A stretch of 64,000 bases of DNA from Ruegeria halocynthiae (GCF_000743705.1 NZ_JQEZ01000001.1:736070-800069), one strand, 5' to 3'. Positions 1 through 9,521 are shown, counted from the first letter of the stretch. Translations and numbers: made by a program. The notes: generated by a model not told the origin, from the letters alone.

Positions 1-72
1 CCAGCGGTGCACCATCTCACGCAGGGCATTCACGTCCTCGCCCAGATCAAATTGCATGGTAGACGTGAACAT
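1..72 (-). CDS. Acyl-CoA dehydrogenase, probably isovaleryl-CoA dehydrogenase (5' end only)
   Basis: Only the first 24 codons lie in the window; the gene runs off the left edge. The N-terminus reads MFTSTMQFDLGEDVNALREM, which resembles the start of isovaleryl-CoA/acyl-CoA dehydrogenases of Rhodobacteraceae (leucine catabolism; FAD enzyme). The start is supported by a GGGAGGAG ribosome binding site just upstream. A perfect palindrome at 97-110 lies in its promoter region, suggesting a dedicated regulator. The family call rests on a short stretch recognised from memory, so substrate specificity is not established. Confidence 0.6.
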   Translation of the reverse strand, partial: MFTSTMQFDLGEDVNALREMVHRW

Positions 73-96
73 ACGCGATCTCCTCCCCCGCATTAA

Positions 97-110
97 TGAA
101 CAATTGTTCA
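97..110. promoter_or_regulatory. Perfect 14-bp palindrome, likely operator for the acyl-CoA dehydrogenase gene
   Basis: TGAACAATTGTTCA is its own reverse complement and sits 25 bp upstream of the start codon at 72, in an AT-rich patch. Its size and symmetry fit a TetR-type dimer site. No regulator gene is visible next to it in this window. Confidence 0.5.
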
Positions 111-241
111 ATAAACTGATAACAGCCTTCGCGCAACCGGTCAACGATCCTGATCATGGCAATAGACCATGACGAATTGCGTCGCTTGAACCAAGCGACG
201 CAACAACAATCAAGCGTGCGCCAAAGGCGCGCTCCGTTGGA

Positions 242-1432
242 TTAAGACTGGAAAACTGCGCCGACTTCGACCCGGATAATACGCGCGATCAGGCGGCAAT
301 CTTCCACCGAAAAGGTCAGCGGCACACGCATATCCATGATTCCGGCAAGCACACGGTCGCTAGCTGGCAATGGCGTACTGTCGACATAACGCCAACTGTC
401 ATAACGTGAGGTGAACCCCGTCGGCTCGGCCCCACCGAACCATTTCAGCTCAACCCCCCGCGCACCACAGCGCCCGATCACCTCGGCGATGCGCTCTGAC
501 GACCAGTCCAGCAACAGGAACTGGATGGACGAACCCACGTAAATTTCGCCTTCTGGGCGCTCAACGATGGTCAGGCCCGGGGTGCCCCGCAAGCCGGTCT
601 CGATCTCGACATAGCGTTCGTTCCAACGTTGCACCTGCCGTTCCAGATCGCGCAGCTGAGGGCGCAGAATAGCGGCGCGCAGGTTGTCCATTCGACCTGA
701 TACATTGGGCGTCGTGTATTTGATCCGCTCGAACACTTCAGGCCCCGGCGCCGCAAGATGACGTTCGTACAGCATGTAAGACCCCGACAGCATCGTGGCC
801 TTGGCGGCTAGTTCTTCGTCATCGGTGATCAGCAGGCCGCCCTCACCGGAATTGACGTGTTTATAGGTCTGGCACGAATAGCAACCGATGGCCCCCTGAC
901 GCCCCGACAGCTGGCCTTTCCAGGCGGCACCCATCGTGTGGGCGCAATCCTCGATCACGATCACACCGGCCGCATCGCACATCTGCATCAGCCGATCCAT
1001 GTCGCACAGATGCCCGCGCATATGGCTGAGCATCAGCACCCGCGCTTGATCCAGCTTCACCGCAAGATCATCCAGATCAATCGTCAGACCGTCGGTCACA
1101 CCAACAAACACCGGCCGTGCCCCGACCGAGGCGATTGCCCCCGGCACCGGAGCCAGCGTAAAGGCGTTGGTCAAAACCGCATCACCCGGCTGCACGCCAA
1201 CCGCACGCAGAGCAGTCGCCAGCGCGTATCCGCCGGACGAAACCGCCAGGCAGTATTTCGCCCCCATCTGCGCCGCGAACTCCTGTTCAAGCAGCGCGGT
1301 TTCGCCCAACTCTCCGGGTGTGACATTGTATCGGTGCAAACGCCCATGGCGCAGCACGGTCAAGGCGGCCTCGATCGCCTCGTCGGGGATGGGTTCTTGC
1401 TGGGTGAAACTGCCAGTGAATATCTCGGTCAT
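242..1432 (-). CDS. DegT/DnrJ/EryC1/StrS family PLP-dependent aminotransferase
   Basis: Product of 396 aa, the usual size for DegT-family sugar aminotransferases. Counted from the ATG at 1432, the segment TYKHVNSGEGG carries the probable Schiff-base lysine (K191), and VIEDCAH holds the aspartate (D162) that contacts the PLP ring nitrogen. These enzymes usually aminate keto-sugars, but no nucleotide-sugar gene adjoins it, so the substrate is unknown. A TTG seven codons upstream (1453) could also be the start; neither candidate has a clear ribosome binding site. The next gene upstream on the same strand ends 40 bp away, so co-transcription is possible. Confidence 0.8.
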   Translation of the reverse strand: MTEIFTGSFTQQEPIPDEAIEAALTVLRHGRLHRYNVTPGELGETALLEQEFAAQMGAKYCLAVSSGGYALATALRAVGVQPGDAVLTNAFTLAPVPGAIASVGARPVFVGVTDGLTIDLDDLAVKLDQARVLMLSHMRGHLCDMDRLMQMCDAAGVIVIEDCAHTMGAAWKGQLSGRQGAIGCYSCQTYKHVNSGEGGLLITDDEELAAKATMLSGSYMLYERHLAAPGPEVFERIKYTTPNVSGRMDNLRAAILRPQLRDLERQVQRWNERYVEIETGLRGTPGLTIVERPEGEIYVGSSIQFLLLDWSSERIAEVIGRCGARGVELKWFGGAEPTGFTSRYDSWRYVDSTPLPASDRVLAGIMDMRVPLTFSVEDCRLIARIIRVEVGAVFQS

Positions 1433-1471
1433 AGGGATGTTGTGATGCTGCAATTGTTTCGGGTCAAGAGA

Positions 1472-2143
1472 TCACGCCACCGCACCGATCAGCCCGGCCA
1501 CCAACTCGGGCAGATCGTCGAAATGGTGCAACAGGGCTTCGGGCTTTAGCGCGGCCATGTCATCGCCGGACGGGCCGAAGGTCACCAGCACAGATGGCAC
1601 GCCAGCGGCCCGTGCCGTGTTGCGGTCAGTGTCCGAGTCGCCGATCAGCACACACTGATCGGGATGCCCGCCCGCCCGGCGCGCCGCCTCACGCAGTGGT
1701 TCGGGGTCGGGTTTGCGCACCGGCAGCGTATCGGCCCCCACAAGCGAGGCAAACTGGTCGCGCACGCCCATTTGGGTCAGCAACTGATGGGCCAGCGCCT
1801 CGGGCTTGTTGGTGCAAATACCCACGCCGTAGCCTGCGGCTTTCAAGCCCTCAACCGCCTCCAACGCGCCGGGGTAGAACTGCGTGTGGGTGTCGATGGC
1901 TTGCGAATAGGCCTCAAGCAGCATCGGGTAATAGGCAAGAACGGTCTGCTCGTCATATGCGCCGACCCGCTTTAACCCGTGGGTCAGCATCATCCGCCCA
2001 CCGCGCAGTGCAACGCCCGCGTCCTGACCCTGGGCCAGCACATCGCCATGCCCCATGTCGCGGAAACAATGGTTGGCCGCAGCCAGCAAATCACCGGAAG
2101 TATCTGCCAAAGTGCCGTCCAGATCGAAGATGACCGTGCGCAT
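1472..2143 (-). CDS. gph: HAD-superfamily phosphatase, phosphoglycolate phosphatase-like
   Basis: Product of 223 aa with the HAD signature FDLDGTLADT (nucleophile D7, acid D9), motif II around GICTNKP, the lysine/motif III region RKPDPEPL, and motif IV GDSDTDR. This is the layout of phosphoglycolate phosphatase (2-phosphoglycolate to glycolate). The ATG at 2143 is chosen because AAGGAGATAAT precedes it; a longer upstream reading frame lacks such a site. It is divergent from glmU across a 134-bp gap. Some close HAD relatives act on other sugar phosphates, so the substrate is inferred. Confidence 0.75.
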   Translation of the reverse strand: MRTVIFDLDGTLADTSGDLLAAANHCFRDMGHGDVLAQGQDAGVALRGGRMMLTHGLKRVGAYDEQTVLAYYPMLLEAYSQAIDTHTQFYPGALEAVEGLKAAGYGVGICTNKPEALAHQLLTQMGVRDQFASLVGADTLPVRKPDPEPLREAARRAGGHPDQCVLIGDSDTDRNTARAAGVPSVLVTFGPSGDDMAALKPEALLHHFDDLPELVAGLIGAVA

Positions 2144-2277
2144 ATTATCTCCTTGCTCGGCAGGTTCCCGCCATAAGATGTTGCAAACGGCAATGTTGTT
2201 TGATGGCCGAACCGCTTGCGCCTTTGCCCTCAGCGGATAAAACGGGCAACAACAAAACACAAAGAGAAAACGAATTC

Positions 2278-3630
2278 ATGAGCACTGCCCTTGTCATCCT
2301 TGCCGCCGGAAAAGGCACCAGGATGAATTCGGATATCCCCAAAGTTCTGCACCCGATCGCCCAGGCACCGATGCTGGTTCACGCGATGCGCGCAGGGGCT
2401 GTCCTGTCGCCCGAACGCACCGTGATCGTCACCGGCCACGGGTCCGACGCAGTGGCCAAGGTCGCAGCGGCCGAGGATGACTCGGCCCAAATTGCAATGC
2501 AGGAAGAGCAACTTGGAACCGCACACGCCGTGGCGCAGGCCCGCGACGCGCTGGCCGGTTTCACAGGCGACGTCGTGGTTCTATATGGCGACACTCCGTT
2601 TTTGCAGCCCGACACGCTGGAACGCATGATCGCCGCGCGGGCAAAGAATGATCTGGTCATTCTGGGGTTCGAGGCCGCCAATCCCGCCCGCTATGGCCGG
2701 TTGGTGATGAACGGTGACAGCCTTGAACGGATCGTGGAATTCAAAGAGGCGACAGATCAGGAACGTGCGATAACCTTCTGCAACTCGGGTCTTTTGGCCT
2801 GCGACGCGGAAACGCTGTTTGCGCTGATCGACGCAGTGGGCAATGACAATGCGGCCAAAGAGTTTTACCTGACAGACGTCGTCGAAATCGCCCGCAATCG
2901 CGGCCTGAAGGTCACGGCAGTGGCCTGTGACGAAGCGCAAACGCTGGGCGTGAACTCACGCACGGATCTGGCGGCGGCGGATGCGGTGTTTCAGGCCAAT
3001 GCGCGCGCCGAACTGCTGGATCTGGGCGTCACCCTGATGGCCCCCGAGACCGTTTACCTCGCCGCTGACACGGTGATCGGACGCGACACGGTGATCGAAC
3101 CCAACGTGGTTTTCGGCCCCGGCGTGACAGTCGAAAGTGGCGCAACGATCCGCGCCTTTTCACATCTGGAAGGTTGCCACGTCAGCCGTGGCGCAATTGT
3201 TGGGCCCTATGCCCGCCTGCGCCCAGGCGCGGAATTGGCTGAAAACACCCGCATCGGCAACTTTGTCGAGGTCAAGAACGCCGAAATCGCCGAAGGCGCC
3301 AAGGTCAACCATCTCAGCTATATCGGCGACGCCTCGGTCGGCGCGGCCTCGAATATCGGGGCGGGTACGATCACCTGCAACTATGACGGCGTGATGAAGC
3401 ATCGGACCACGATTGGCGAGAATGTCTTTGTCGGCTCGAACACCATGCTTGTGGCCCCGGTGACCTTGGGCGATGGCGCAATGACGGCGACCGGAACCGT
3501 GGTGACGCGTGATGTGGAATCCGACGCATTGGCCGTGGCGCGCGCCAAACAGGACAACAAACCGGGATATGCGCGTAAATTGTTTGACATGTTGAAGGCG
3601 AAGAAGGCTCGCCGCGACAAAGGAGCCTGA
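2278..3630 (+). CDS. glmU: Bifunctional N-acetylglucosamine-1-phosphate uridyltransferase / glucosamine-1-phosphate acetyltransferase
   Basis: Product of 450 aa, normal for GlmU. The N-terminal pyrophosphorylase domain opens with LAAGKGTRM (nucleotide binding) and contains YGDTPFL. From about residue 250 the protein is a left-handed beta-helix of hexapeptide repeats with the GAGTITCNYDG segment of the acetyltransferase active site. It makes UDP-GlcNAc from GlcN-1-P for peptidoglycan and lipid A. The ATG at 2278 begins the conserved MSTALVILAAGKG. glmS follows 4 bp after the stop, so the two form an operon covering successive steps of one pathway. Confidence 0.97.
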   Translation: MSTALVILAAGKGTRMNSDIPKVLHPIAQAPMLVHAMRAGAVLSPERTVIVTGHGSDAVAKVAAAEDDSAQIAMQEEQLGTAHAVAQARDALAGFTGDVVVLYGDTPFLQPDTLERMIAARAKNDLVILGFEAANPARYGRLVMNGDSLERIVEFKEATDQERAITFCNSGLLACDAETLFALIDAVGNDNAAKEFYLTDVVEIARNRGLKVTAVACDEAQTLGVNSRTDLAAADAVFQANARAELLDLGVTLMAPETVYLAADTVIGRDTVIEPNVVFGPGVTVESGATIRAFSHLEGCHVSRGAIVGPYARLRPGAELAENTRIGNFVEVKNAEIAEGAKVNHLSYIGDASVGAASNIGAGTITCNYDGVMKHRTTIGENVFVGSNTMLVAPVTLGDGAMTATGTVVTRDVESDALAVARAKQDNKPGYARKLFDMLKAKKARRDKGA

Positions 3631-3634
3631 GACC

Positions 3635-5455
3635 ATGTGTGGAATTGTAGGTGTACTGGGTGAACACGAAGCCGCCCCGATTCTGGTCGAAGCCCTGAAA
3701 CGGCTGGAATATCGCGGTTATGACAGTGCCGGTATCGCCACGGTTAACAACGGTGCCCTGGGGCGTCGGCGGGCAGTGGGCAAACTGGTCAACCTCAGCG
3801 ATCTGCTGGTGCATGATCCCCTGCCCGGAAAATCCGGTATCGGCCATACCCGCTGGGCCACCCATGGCGCGCCCTCGGTGACAAACGCACATCCACACAA
3901 AGCCGGTCCCGTGGCCGTCGTGCACAACGGTATCGTCGAGAACTATCGCGAGTTGCGAGCCGAGCTGGCCGAACATGGCGTCGACTTCGTCACCGAAACG
4001 GATACCGAAACGGTGGCCTTGATGGCCGAGCATTACCTCAAATCCGGCCTGTCACCGGTCGAGTCCGCCTATAAGACCATTGACCGGCTCAAGGGGGCTT
4101 TTGCGCTGGCTTTCCTGTTCGATGGTCAAGACGACCTGATTGTTGCGGCCCGCAAGGGGTCGCCGCTGGCCGTCGGTCATGGGGATGGCGAAATGTACGT
4201 GGGCTCGGACGCCATTGCCCTGGCACCGCTGACCGACCGGATCACCTATCTTGAGGAAGGTGACCGGGCCGTGCTGACCCGAACATCGCTGGAAATCCGC
4301 AACGAAGCCGGAGAGCTGGCCAACCGTGAAACACGCCAGATCAAGCTGGATCAGGCGCAGGCTGACAAGGCTGGTCACAAGCACTTTATGGCCAAGGAAA
4401 TCGCCGAACAGCCCGTCGTAGTGGCCGAGGCAATCCAGTCCTATCTGCCCACCGGCGGGGACGACGTTGTGCTTCCTGGTGATCTGGATTTCACCAAGCT
4501 GGACCGCCTGACCATGGTCGCCTGCGGCACCGCCTTCTATGCCTGCCTGACGGCGAAGTACTGGTTTGAACAACTGGCGAAAATGCCGGTCGAAGTCGAT
4601 ATCGCCAGCGAGTTCCGCTATCGCGAACCGCCGATCCCGGGTCGCACGGCGGCCCTGTTTGTCAGTCAATCGGGCGAGACCGCCGACACGCTGGCTGCCC
4701 TGCGATATTGCGAGGGCAAGGCTGATAAGATCGTGTCGGTTATCAATGTCCCCGAAAGTTCGATCGCGCGCGAAAGCGATATCGCTTTGCCGATCCATGC
4801 AGGGGTCGAAATTGGCGTGGCCTCGACCAAGGCGTTCACCTGTCAGCTCAGCGTTTTGCTGATGCTTGCCCTGAAGGCTGCGGCAGACCGCGGCACCCTG
4901 ACAGATGAGGAACTGGCCGATCATGCCGCGGCGCTGCGCGGTCTGCCGACCGCCCTGAACAGCGCACTGGATCAAAACCGGGAAATCAAGAAGTCCGCCC
5001 AGCGCCTGTCCGAGGCCCGCGATGTTCTGTTTCTGGGCCGGGGGTTGATGTACCCGTTGGCGATGGAAGGCGCGCTGAAACTCAAGGAAATCAGTTATAT
5101 CCACGCCGAAGGTTATGCATCGGGTGAATTGAAACACGGCCCCATTGCCTTGATTGACAAACATATGCCGGTGGTTGTCATGGCCCCGCGCGATGCGGTC
5201 TTCGACAAGACCGTATCGAACATGCAAGAAGTGATGGCGCGCAAGGGCAAGGTCATTCTGGTATCGGACGACGATGGCATCGCCGAGGCCGAGGATGGCG
5301 TCTGGAGCATCATCCGGATGCCTCACGTTCATCCCAGCCTGGCACCGATCCTGTATTCGGTTCCGGCGCAGCTGCTAGCCTATCATACCGCAGTGGCCAA
5401 GGGTACGGATGTGGACCAACCCCGCAATCTGGCGAAATCCGTAACGGTGGAGTGA
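3635..5455 (+). CDS. glmS: Glutamine--fructose-6-phosphate aminotransferase (isomerizing)
   Basis: Product of 606 aa, matching GlmS. It begins MCGIVGVLG, where Cys2 is the N-terminal nucleophile of the class II glutaminase domain. Two SIS sugar-isomerase domains follow (VSQSGETADT in the first), and it ends in the typical LAKSVTVE tail. It converts fructose-6-P and glutamine to glucosamine-6-P, the entry to UDP-GlcNAc. The ribosome binding site AAAGGAG overlaps the glmU end. I see no glmS ribozyme in the 4-bp gap; control is probably shared with glmU. Confidence 0.97.
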   Translation: MCGIVGVLGEHEAAPILVEALKRLEYRGYDSAGIATVNNGALGRRRAVGKLVNLSDLLVHDPLPGKSGIGHTRWATHGAPSVTNAHPHKAGPVAVVHNGIVENYRELRAELAEHGVDFVTETDTETVALMAEHYLKSGLSPVESAYKTIDRLKGAFALAFLFDGQDDLIVAARKGSPLAVGHGDGEMYVGSDAIALAPLTDRITYLEEGDRAVLTRTSLEIRNEAGELANRETRQIKLDQAQADKAGHKHFMAKEIAEQPVVVAEAIQSYLPTGGDDVVLPGDLDFTKLDRLTMVACGTAFYACLTAKYWFEQLAKMPVEVDIASEFRYREPPIPGRTAALFVSQSGETADTLAALRYCEGKADKIVSVINVPESSIARESDIALPIHAGVEIGVASTKAFTCQLSVLLMLALKAAADRGTLTDEELADHAAALRGLPTALNSALDQNREIKKSAQRLSEARDVLFLGRGLMYPLAMEGALKLKEISYIHAEGYASGELKHGPIALIDKHMPVVVMAPRDAVFDKTVSNMQEVMARKGKVILVSDDDGIAEAEDGVWSIIRMPHVHPSLAPILYSVPAQLLAYHTAVAKGTDVDQPRNLAKSVTVE

Positions 5456-5458
5456 CCG

Positions 5459-6028
5459 ATGGCCAAGCAATTCCCGGAACTGGACAGCGCCCAGCGCAAA
5501 TTCATCGAAGACCAGCACATGTTCTTTGTTGGAACGGCAGGCCCTGAGGGGCGGGTCAATATCTCGCCCAAGGGGATGGATTCCCTGCGTGTTCTGGGAC
5601 CAAACCGGATCGTCTGGATGAACCTGACCGGCAGCGGCAATGAAACCGCCGGGCATTTGCTGGAAACCAATCGCATGACGCTGATGTGGTGTTCGTTCAC
5701 GACAAGGCCGCTGATCCTGCGAACCTATGGCACGGCCCGCACATCGCATGTGGGGGATGCGGGGTGGCAGAAACTGGAGGCATTATTCCCGGACCACCGC
5801 AGCGCGCGGCAGATTTACGATCTGGATATTGATCTGGTCCAGACATCCTGTGGCTACGCGGTGCCGTTCATGGAGTACCAGTCAGAACGCGACACGATGC
5901 AGAAATGGGTCGATGGCAAATCCGATGATGACATCCAGGCCTATTGGGTTGAGCGGAACCATCAGACCATCGACGGCAAACCCACCCGCGCCAATGACAA
6001 ACCCACAAATGCTGAACACCTATCTTGA
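5459..6028 (+). CDS. Pyridoxamine 5'-phosphate oxidase-fold (PPOX) family protein
   Basis: Product of 189 aa with the flavin-binding split-barrel start of PPOX-like proteins (FFVGTAGPEGRVNISPKG, then RIVWMNLTGSGNETAGHL). Members bind FMN, F420 or heme; the particular reaction is unknown. It starts 3 bp after glmS with GGAG seven bases upstream of the ATG, so it is probably the third gene of the glmUS operon. Its last 20 bp overlap the start of the alkD-like gene in another frame, suggesting translational coupling. Confidence 0.8.
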   Translation: MAKQFPELDSAQRKFIEDQHMFFVGTAGPEGRVNISPKGMDSLRVLGPNRIVWMNLTGSGNETAGHLLETNRMTLMWCSFTTRPLILRTYGTARTSHVGDAGWQKLEALFPDHRSARQIYDLDIDLVQTSCGYAVPFMEYQSERDTMQKWVDGKSDDDIQAYWVERNHQTIDGKPTRANDKPTNAEHLS

Positions 6029-6695
6029 TCAGATAAAGGCGCACGCCGATCCTGATCGCGCCGAACAGATGGCGGCTTATCACAAGATCGACCGCCCCTA
6101 TCTGGGCGTCGCGAACCCTGTCCTGAACGACCTGACCAAGGCGTGGCGGCAGGAACTGGACGTCAACGCGCGCGTGAATCTGGCGGATACCCTGTGGCAA
6201 ACCAACATCCACGAAGGCCGTCTGGCTGCGGCAAAGCTGCTGACGCAGGCGCGTATTCGGCCGGACGAGGCGGTCTGGAACCTGCTACAAAGCTGGCTGC
6301 CTGACTTTGACGCATGGGCGGTGGCCGATCATGCCAGCATGGCGATGCAGAAACGCCTGTCCGCCGATCCCGCGCGGTTGGAACAGGTGGAAAGCTGGAC
6401 GGCATCAGACCACATGTGGACCCGGCGCGCGGCGCTGGTGGCCACCCTGCCCTGGACCAAACAAAACCACCCCAAGCCTGAGGATCTGGCGCGGCGCGAC
6501 CGTATCCTTGGCTGGGCGGCAGTCTATGTGCCCGACCGCGATTAGTTCATCCAGAAAGCCATTGCCTGGTGGCTGCGCGAGCTGTCCAAACATGACTCGG
6601 CCCGCGTGATCGCCTTTCTGGGTGCACATGGCGAGGCGATGAAACCCTTTGCCCGCCGCGAAGCCGGGAAATACCTGAAAGATCAGTTGGAATAG
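6009..6695 (+). pseudogene. AlkD-like DNA alkylation repair protein gene interrupted by an in-frame TAG
   Basis: The frame from ATG 6009 encodes a DNA alkylation repair (AlkD, HEAT-like repeat) protein but meets TAG at 6543-6545 after 178 codons. The same frame stays open for 49 more codons, reading FIQKAIAWWLREL and ending KYLKDQLE before TAG at 6693-6695. That is the C-terminal segment expected of the family, including the area of the DNA-contacting tryptophan near position 187 of Bacillus AlkD. Upstream, DFDAWAVADHAS and DHMWTRRAAL match the earlier active-site regions. One base change (for example TGG to TAG) would explain the break. The 178-aa product is probably inactive. A sequencing error or nonsense suppression cannot be excluded. 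Confidence 0.8.
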
Positions 6696-7099
6696 ACCTC
6701 AAGCTCTACCAACTCGTCGAATGGCAATAACAGCGCCCGCATCGCATCCAGGGACAAACGGCTGCCACCGCTTGCAGGCCCTTGGGCCGGGACCAGCGTG
6801 ATATAGGCTTGCGCCCCGGTTTTGGGCACGACGACCCGGCCGGTGAATTCGGTATCAACCAGCGGCGTCTCAAGCCAGCGGCCCGGTGTTGTCGGATCGC
6901 CCAATCCGGCGATCGTTGTTTTTGCCCCAAGCCAACCGGCAGCGGTGGCTGCTACGGGCTCTGGTTCGATTGTTTCCTCTGTTACGGCCGGTTCCGCTGT
7001 GTCAGGCGTCTTGTCGCCCCCCAACACACGGACTGTCGTCGACCGCACAGCGTCGCACCCCGCCACCAGAATACACAAAGTCAATAGCACATATCTCAT
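6683..7099 (-). CDS. Small predicted lipoprotein, function unknown
   Basis: Product of 138 aa with a lipoprotein signal peptide: [15 protein letters not shown], with VAGC as the lipobox and Cys15 as the lipidated residue. A Pro/Glu/Thr-rich linker (residues about 30-50) is followed by a compact C-terminal domain (about 55-138). The start is backed by AGGAGTTTGCC before the ATG. Its 3' end overlaps the end of the interrupted alkD by 13 bp in convergent orientation. I recognise no enzymatic motif. It probably sits in the periplasmic face of a membrane. Confidence 0.7.
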   Translation of the reverse strand: MRYVLLTLCILVAGCDAVRSTTVRVLGGDKTPDTAEPAVTEETIEPEPVAATAAGWLGAKTTIAGLGDPTTPGRWLETPLVDTEFTGRVVVPKTGAQAYITLVPAQGPASGGSRLSLDAMRALLLPFDELVELEVYSN

Positions 7100-7189
7100 G
7101 GCAAACTCCTATCGCTCTGTGCGCATCTGTACCAGCCCAAAGCACAGTTGCCCCTTGTCGCAGGCCACTCTCAGCTTTACCTATGTCGC

Positions 7190-8197
7190 ATGACAGCTCC
7201 TCTTATTGATCCGTTCGCACGTGCCATCACGTATCTCCGCGTCTCCGTCACGGACCGCTGTGATTTTCGCTGTGTCTATTGCATGTCCGAGGACATGAAG
7301 TTTCTGCCAAAGAAAGACCTGCTAACTTTGGAAGAACTGGACCGTATGTGCTCTACCTTTGTGGGTATGGGGGTCGAGAAACTGCGTATCACCGGCGGCG
7401 AACCATTGGTGCGCCGCAATATCATGACGTTTTTCAACGCGATGACCCGGCATCTGGACAGCGGCGCGCTGAAAGAACTGACGCTGACCACCAATGGCTC
7501 GCAGTTGCATCGCTTTGCCGATGATCTGTATGCTGCGGGTGTGCGCCGGGTGAATATCTCGCTGGACACGCTGGACGATGACAAGTTCGCCCAGATCACC
7601 CGCTGGGGGCGCCTGAAGCAGGTTCTGAACGGCATCGACGCCGCGCAAAAGGCCGGGCTGCGGATCAAAATCAACGCCGTGGCGCTGAAAGGCTTCAACG
7701 AACCAGAGCTGCCGACGATCACAAAATGGTGTGCTGAACGCGACATGGACCTGACCTGGATCGAGGTCATGCCCATGGGCGATATCGGAAACGAGGATCG
7801 TCTGGATCAATACTGGTCGCTGAAGGACGTGCGCAAGGAATATGAAAACCATTTCACCGTGACCGATCTGACCGAACGGACAGGCGGGCCTGCGCGCTAT
7901 GTGCGGCTTGAAGAAACCGGGCAAAAGATCGGCTTCATCACACCGCTGTCACATAACTTCTGTGAAAGCTGCAACCGCGTGCGCCTGACCTGCACCGGCG
8001 AGCTGTTCATGTGCCTCGGCCAAGAGGACATGGCCGACCTGCGCGGTGCCCTGCGCGACCACCCCGACACCGAACAGCCGCTGGAAGACGCGATCCGCGC
8101 GGCAATCCACCTGAAACCCAAAGGCCACGACTTCGATTATTCCCGCCAGGCCGTCGACGGCAAGATGAGCCGCCACATGAGCCACACAGGCGGCTGA
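7190..8197 (+). CDS. moaA: GTP 3',8-cyclase, molybdenum cofactor biosynthesis
   Basis: Product of 335 aa from the ATG at 7190. The radical-SAM cluster motif [11 protein letters not shown] gives C24, C28 and C31, and a second [4Fe-4S] site lies in [12 protein letters not shown] near the C-terminus, both diagnostic for Moa[12 protein letters not shown] is the SAM-binding GGE motif. It converts GTP to 3',8-cyclo-dihydro-GTP, the first step of molybdopterin synthesis. moaC and other moa genes are absent here. The molybdenum hydroxylase at 19498-22206 is a potential client of the cofactor. waaA begins 1 bp after its stop. The ribosome binding site is weak. Confidence 0.96.
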   Translation: MTAPLIDPFARAITYLRVSVTDRCDFRCVYCMSEDMKFLPKKDLLTLEELDRMCSTFVGMGVEKLRITGGEPLVRRNIMTFFNAMTRHLDSGALKELTLTTNGSQLHRFADDLYAAGVRRVNISLDTLDDDKFAQITRWGRLKQVLNGIDAAQKAGLRIKINAVALKGFNEPELPTITKWCAERDMDLTWIEVMPMGDIGNEDRLDQYWSLKDVRKEYENHFTVTDLTERTGGPARYVRLEETGQKIGFITPLSHNFCESCNRVRLTCTGELFMCLGQEDMADLRGALRDHPDTEQPLEDAIRAAIHLKPKGHDFDYSRQAVDGKMSRHMSHTGG

Positions 8198-8198
8198 C

Positions 8199-9521
8199 AT
8201 GGCGGAACTGCGGGGCCGCCCGACGCTGCTCTACCACTTGTATTGCGGTCTGACCTCAGCCGTCGCGCCGTTTGCCTGGCGAACGGTGCGGAACAAGCTG
8301 CAGGCGGCGGGTGTTCCCAACGCACGGCAGCAGGAAAGGCTTGGCCACGCCAGCCTGCCCCGGCCAGATGGGCAATTGATCTGGTTTCACGCCGCCAGCG
8401 TCGGCGAAACCCTCTCGGTCATCAGCCTGATCAAACGTCTTGGACACCGCTTGCCAGAGGCCGAATTCCTGATCACTTCCGGCACCCCGACGTCGGCTGC
8501 GCTGATCGAAAAGCGTATGCCGCCTCGCACACGCCACCAATACCCACCGCTTGACACCGCAAAGCCGGTCCGATGCTTTCTGGATCACTGGCACCCGGAT
8601 GCCGGTGTCTTTGTCGAAAGCGAAATCTGGCCGCGCCTGATCGTCGAAAGCGCTACGCGAGGCGCACCGCTGGCGCTGCTAAATGCGCGGCTGTCGGATA
8701 AATCCGTCGAAGGCTGGAAAAAGCGCCCGAAAACGGCGTGGTTCATATTGGATCGTTTCCGCCTGTTCCTGACCCAGAACGACAAGACGGCCCAGAACCT
8801 GATTGCCATGGGCGCGCAGGCCGACCGGGTCCAGCCTGGCACCAACCTCAAGGCCATGTCCGACCCGCTGCCCGTGGATCAAACCAGCTTGTCCGAAATC
8901 CGTGCGCAGATCGGCGATCGCCCTCTTTGGATCGCCAGCTCCACCCACGCAGGCGAAGAAGAAACGGTTCTGGCCGCGCATTCCACAATGCAAGCCCGTT
9001 GGCCCGATCTGCTCTTGCTGCTGATCCCGCGCCACCCGGAGCGTCGTACGGAAGTAGCCACATTGCTGGACAAGGCCGGTCAAACTGCCGCTTTCCGTTC
9101 AACCCAGGACAAGATCACACCGCAAACCCAGGTGTATGTGGCCGACACTCTGGGCGAAACGGGCACATGGTATGCATTGTCCCCCATTGTCTTTCTGGGC
9201 GGATCACTAAAGGAAATCGGCGGCCATAACCCATTCGAACCGGCACAGGCCGGGGCTGCCGTGATTACCGGGCCGGGATACTTCAACTTTGCCGAAACCT
9301 TTGCCCCATTGATCGAAGCCGGTGGCGCGCTAAAGGTGAGCACCGCGTCAGAACTGACACAGGCGGTCACAACTTGGCTCTCAGATCAGTCAGCACTGGA
9401 TGCGGCACGCGCAGCAGCAAAATCTTGCGTCAACACTCAAAAATCCGCACTGGATTCGATTGTCGACACCCTTTGCGTTCAACTTGACCTGTCTGACACG
9501 ACCCCTGCTTCATCTGGTTAA
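8199..9521 (+). CDS. waaA: 3-deoxy-D-manno-octulosonic acid (Kdo) transferase
   Basis: Product of 440 aa. The N-terminal half has the conserved HAASVGE (residues 64-70, catalytic Glu region), then ITSGTPTSA and VFVESEIWPRL. The C-terminal half has IPRHPERR and the GGSLKEIGGHNPFEPA donor-binding segment, as in the GT30 Kdo transferases that attach Kdo to lipid A at the inner membrane. The unusual junction is one base after moaA, with no gap for a promoter, so the two genes are co-transcribed although functionally unrelated. A strong hairpin follows at 9537-9555. Confidence 0.95.
   Translation: MAELRGRPTLLYHLYCGLTSAVAPFAWRTVRNKLQAAGVPNARQQERLGHASLPRPDGQLIWFHAASVGETLSVISLIKRLGHRLPEAEFLITSGTPTSAALIEKRMPPRTRHQYPPLDTAKPVRCFLDHWHPDAGVFVESEIWPRLIVESATRGAPLALLNARLSDKSVEGWKKRPKTAWFILDRFRLFLTQNDKTAQNLIAMGAQADRVQPGTNLKAMSDPLPVDQTSLSEIRAQIGDRPLWIASSTHAGEEETVLAAHSTMQARWPDLLLLLIPRHPERRTEVATLLDKAGQTAAFRSTQDKITPQTQVYVADTLGETGTWYALSPIVFLGGSLKEIGGHNPFEPAQAGAAVITGPGYFNFAETFAPLIEAGGALKVSTASELTQAVTTWLSDQSALDAARAAAKSCVNTQKSALDSIVDTLCVQLDLSDTTPASSG

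Noticed and set aside
4052-5332. A 426-codon minus-strand frame opposite glmS
   Set aside because: Antisense shadow of an unmistakable glmS.
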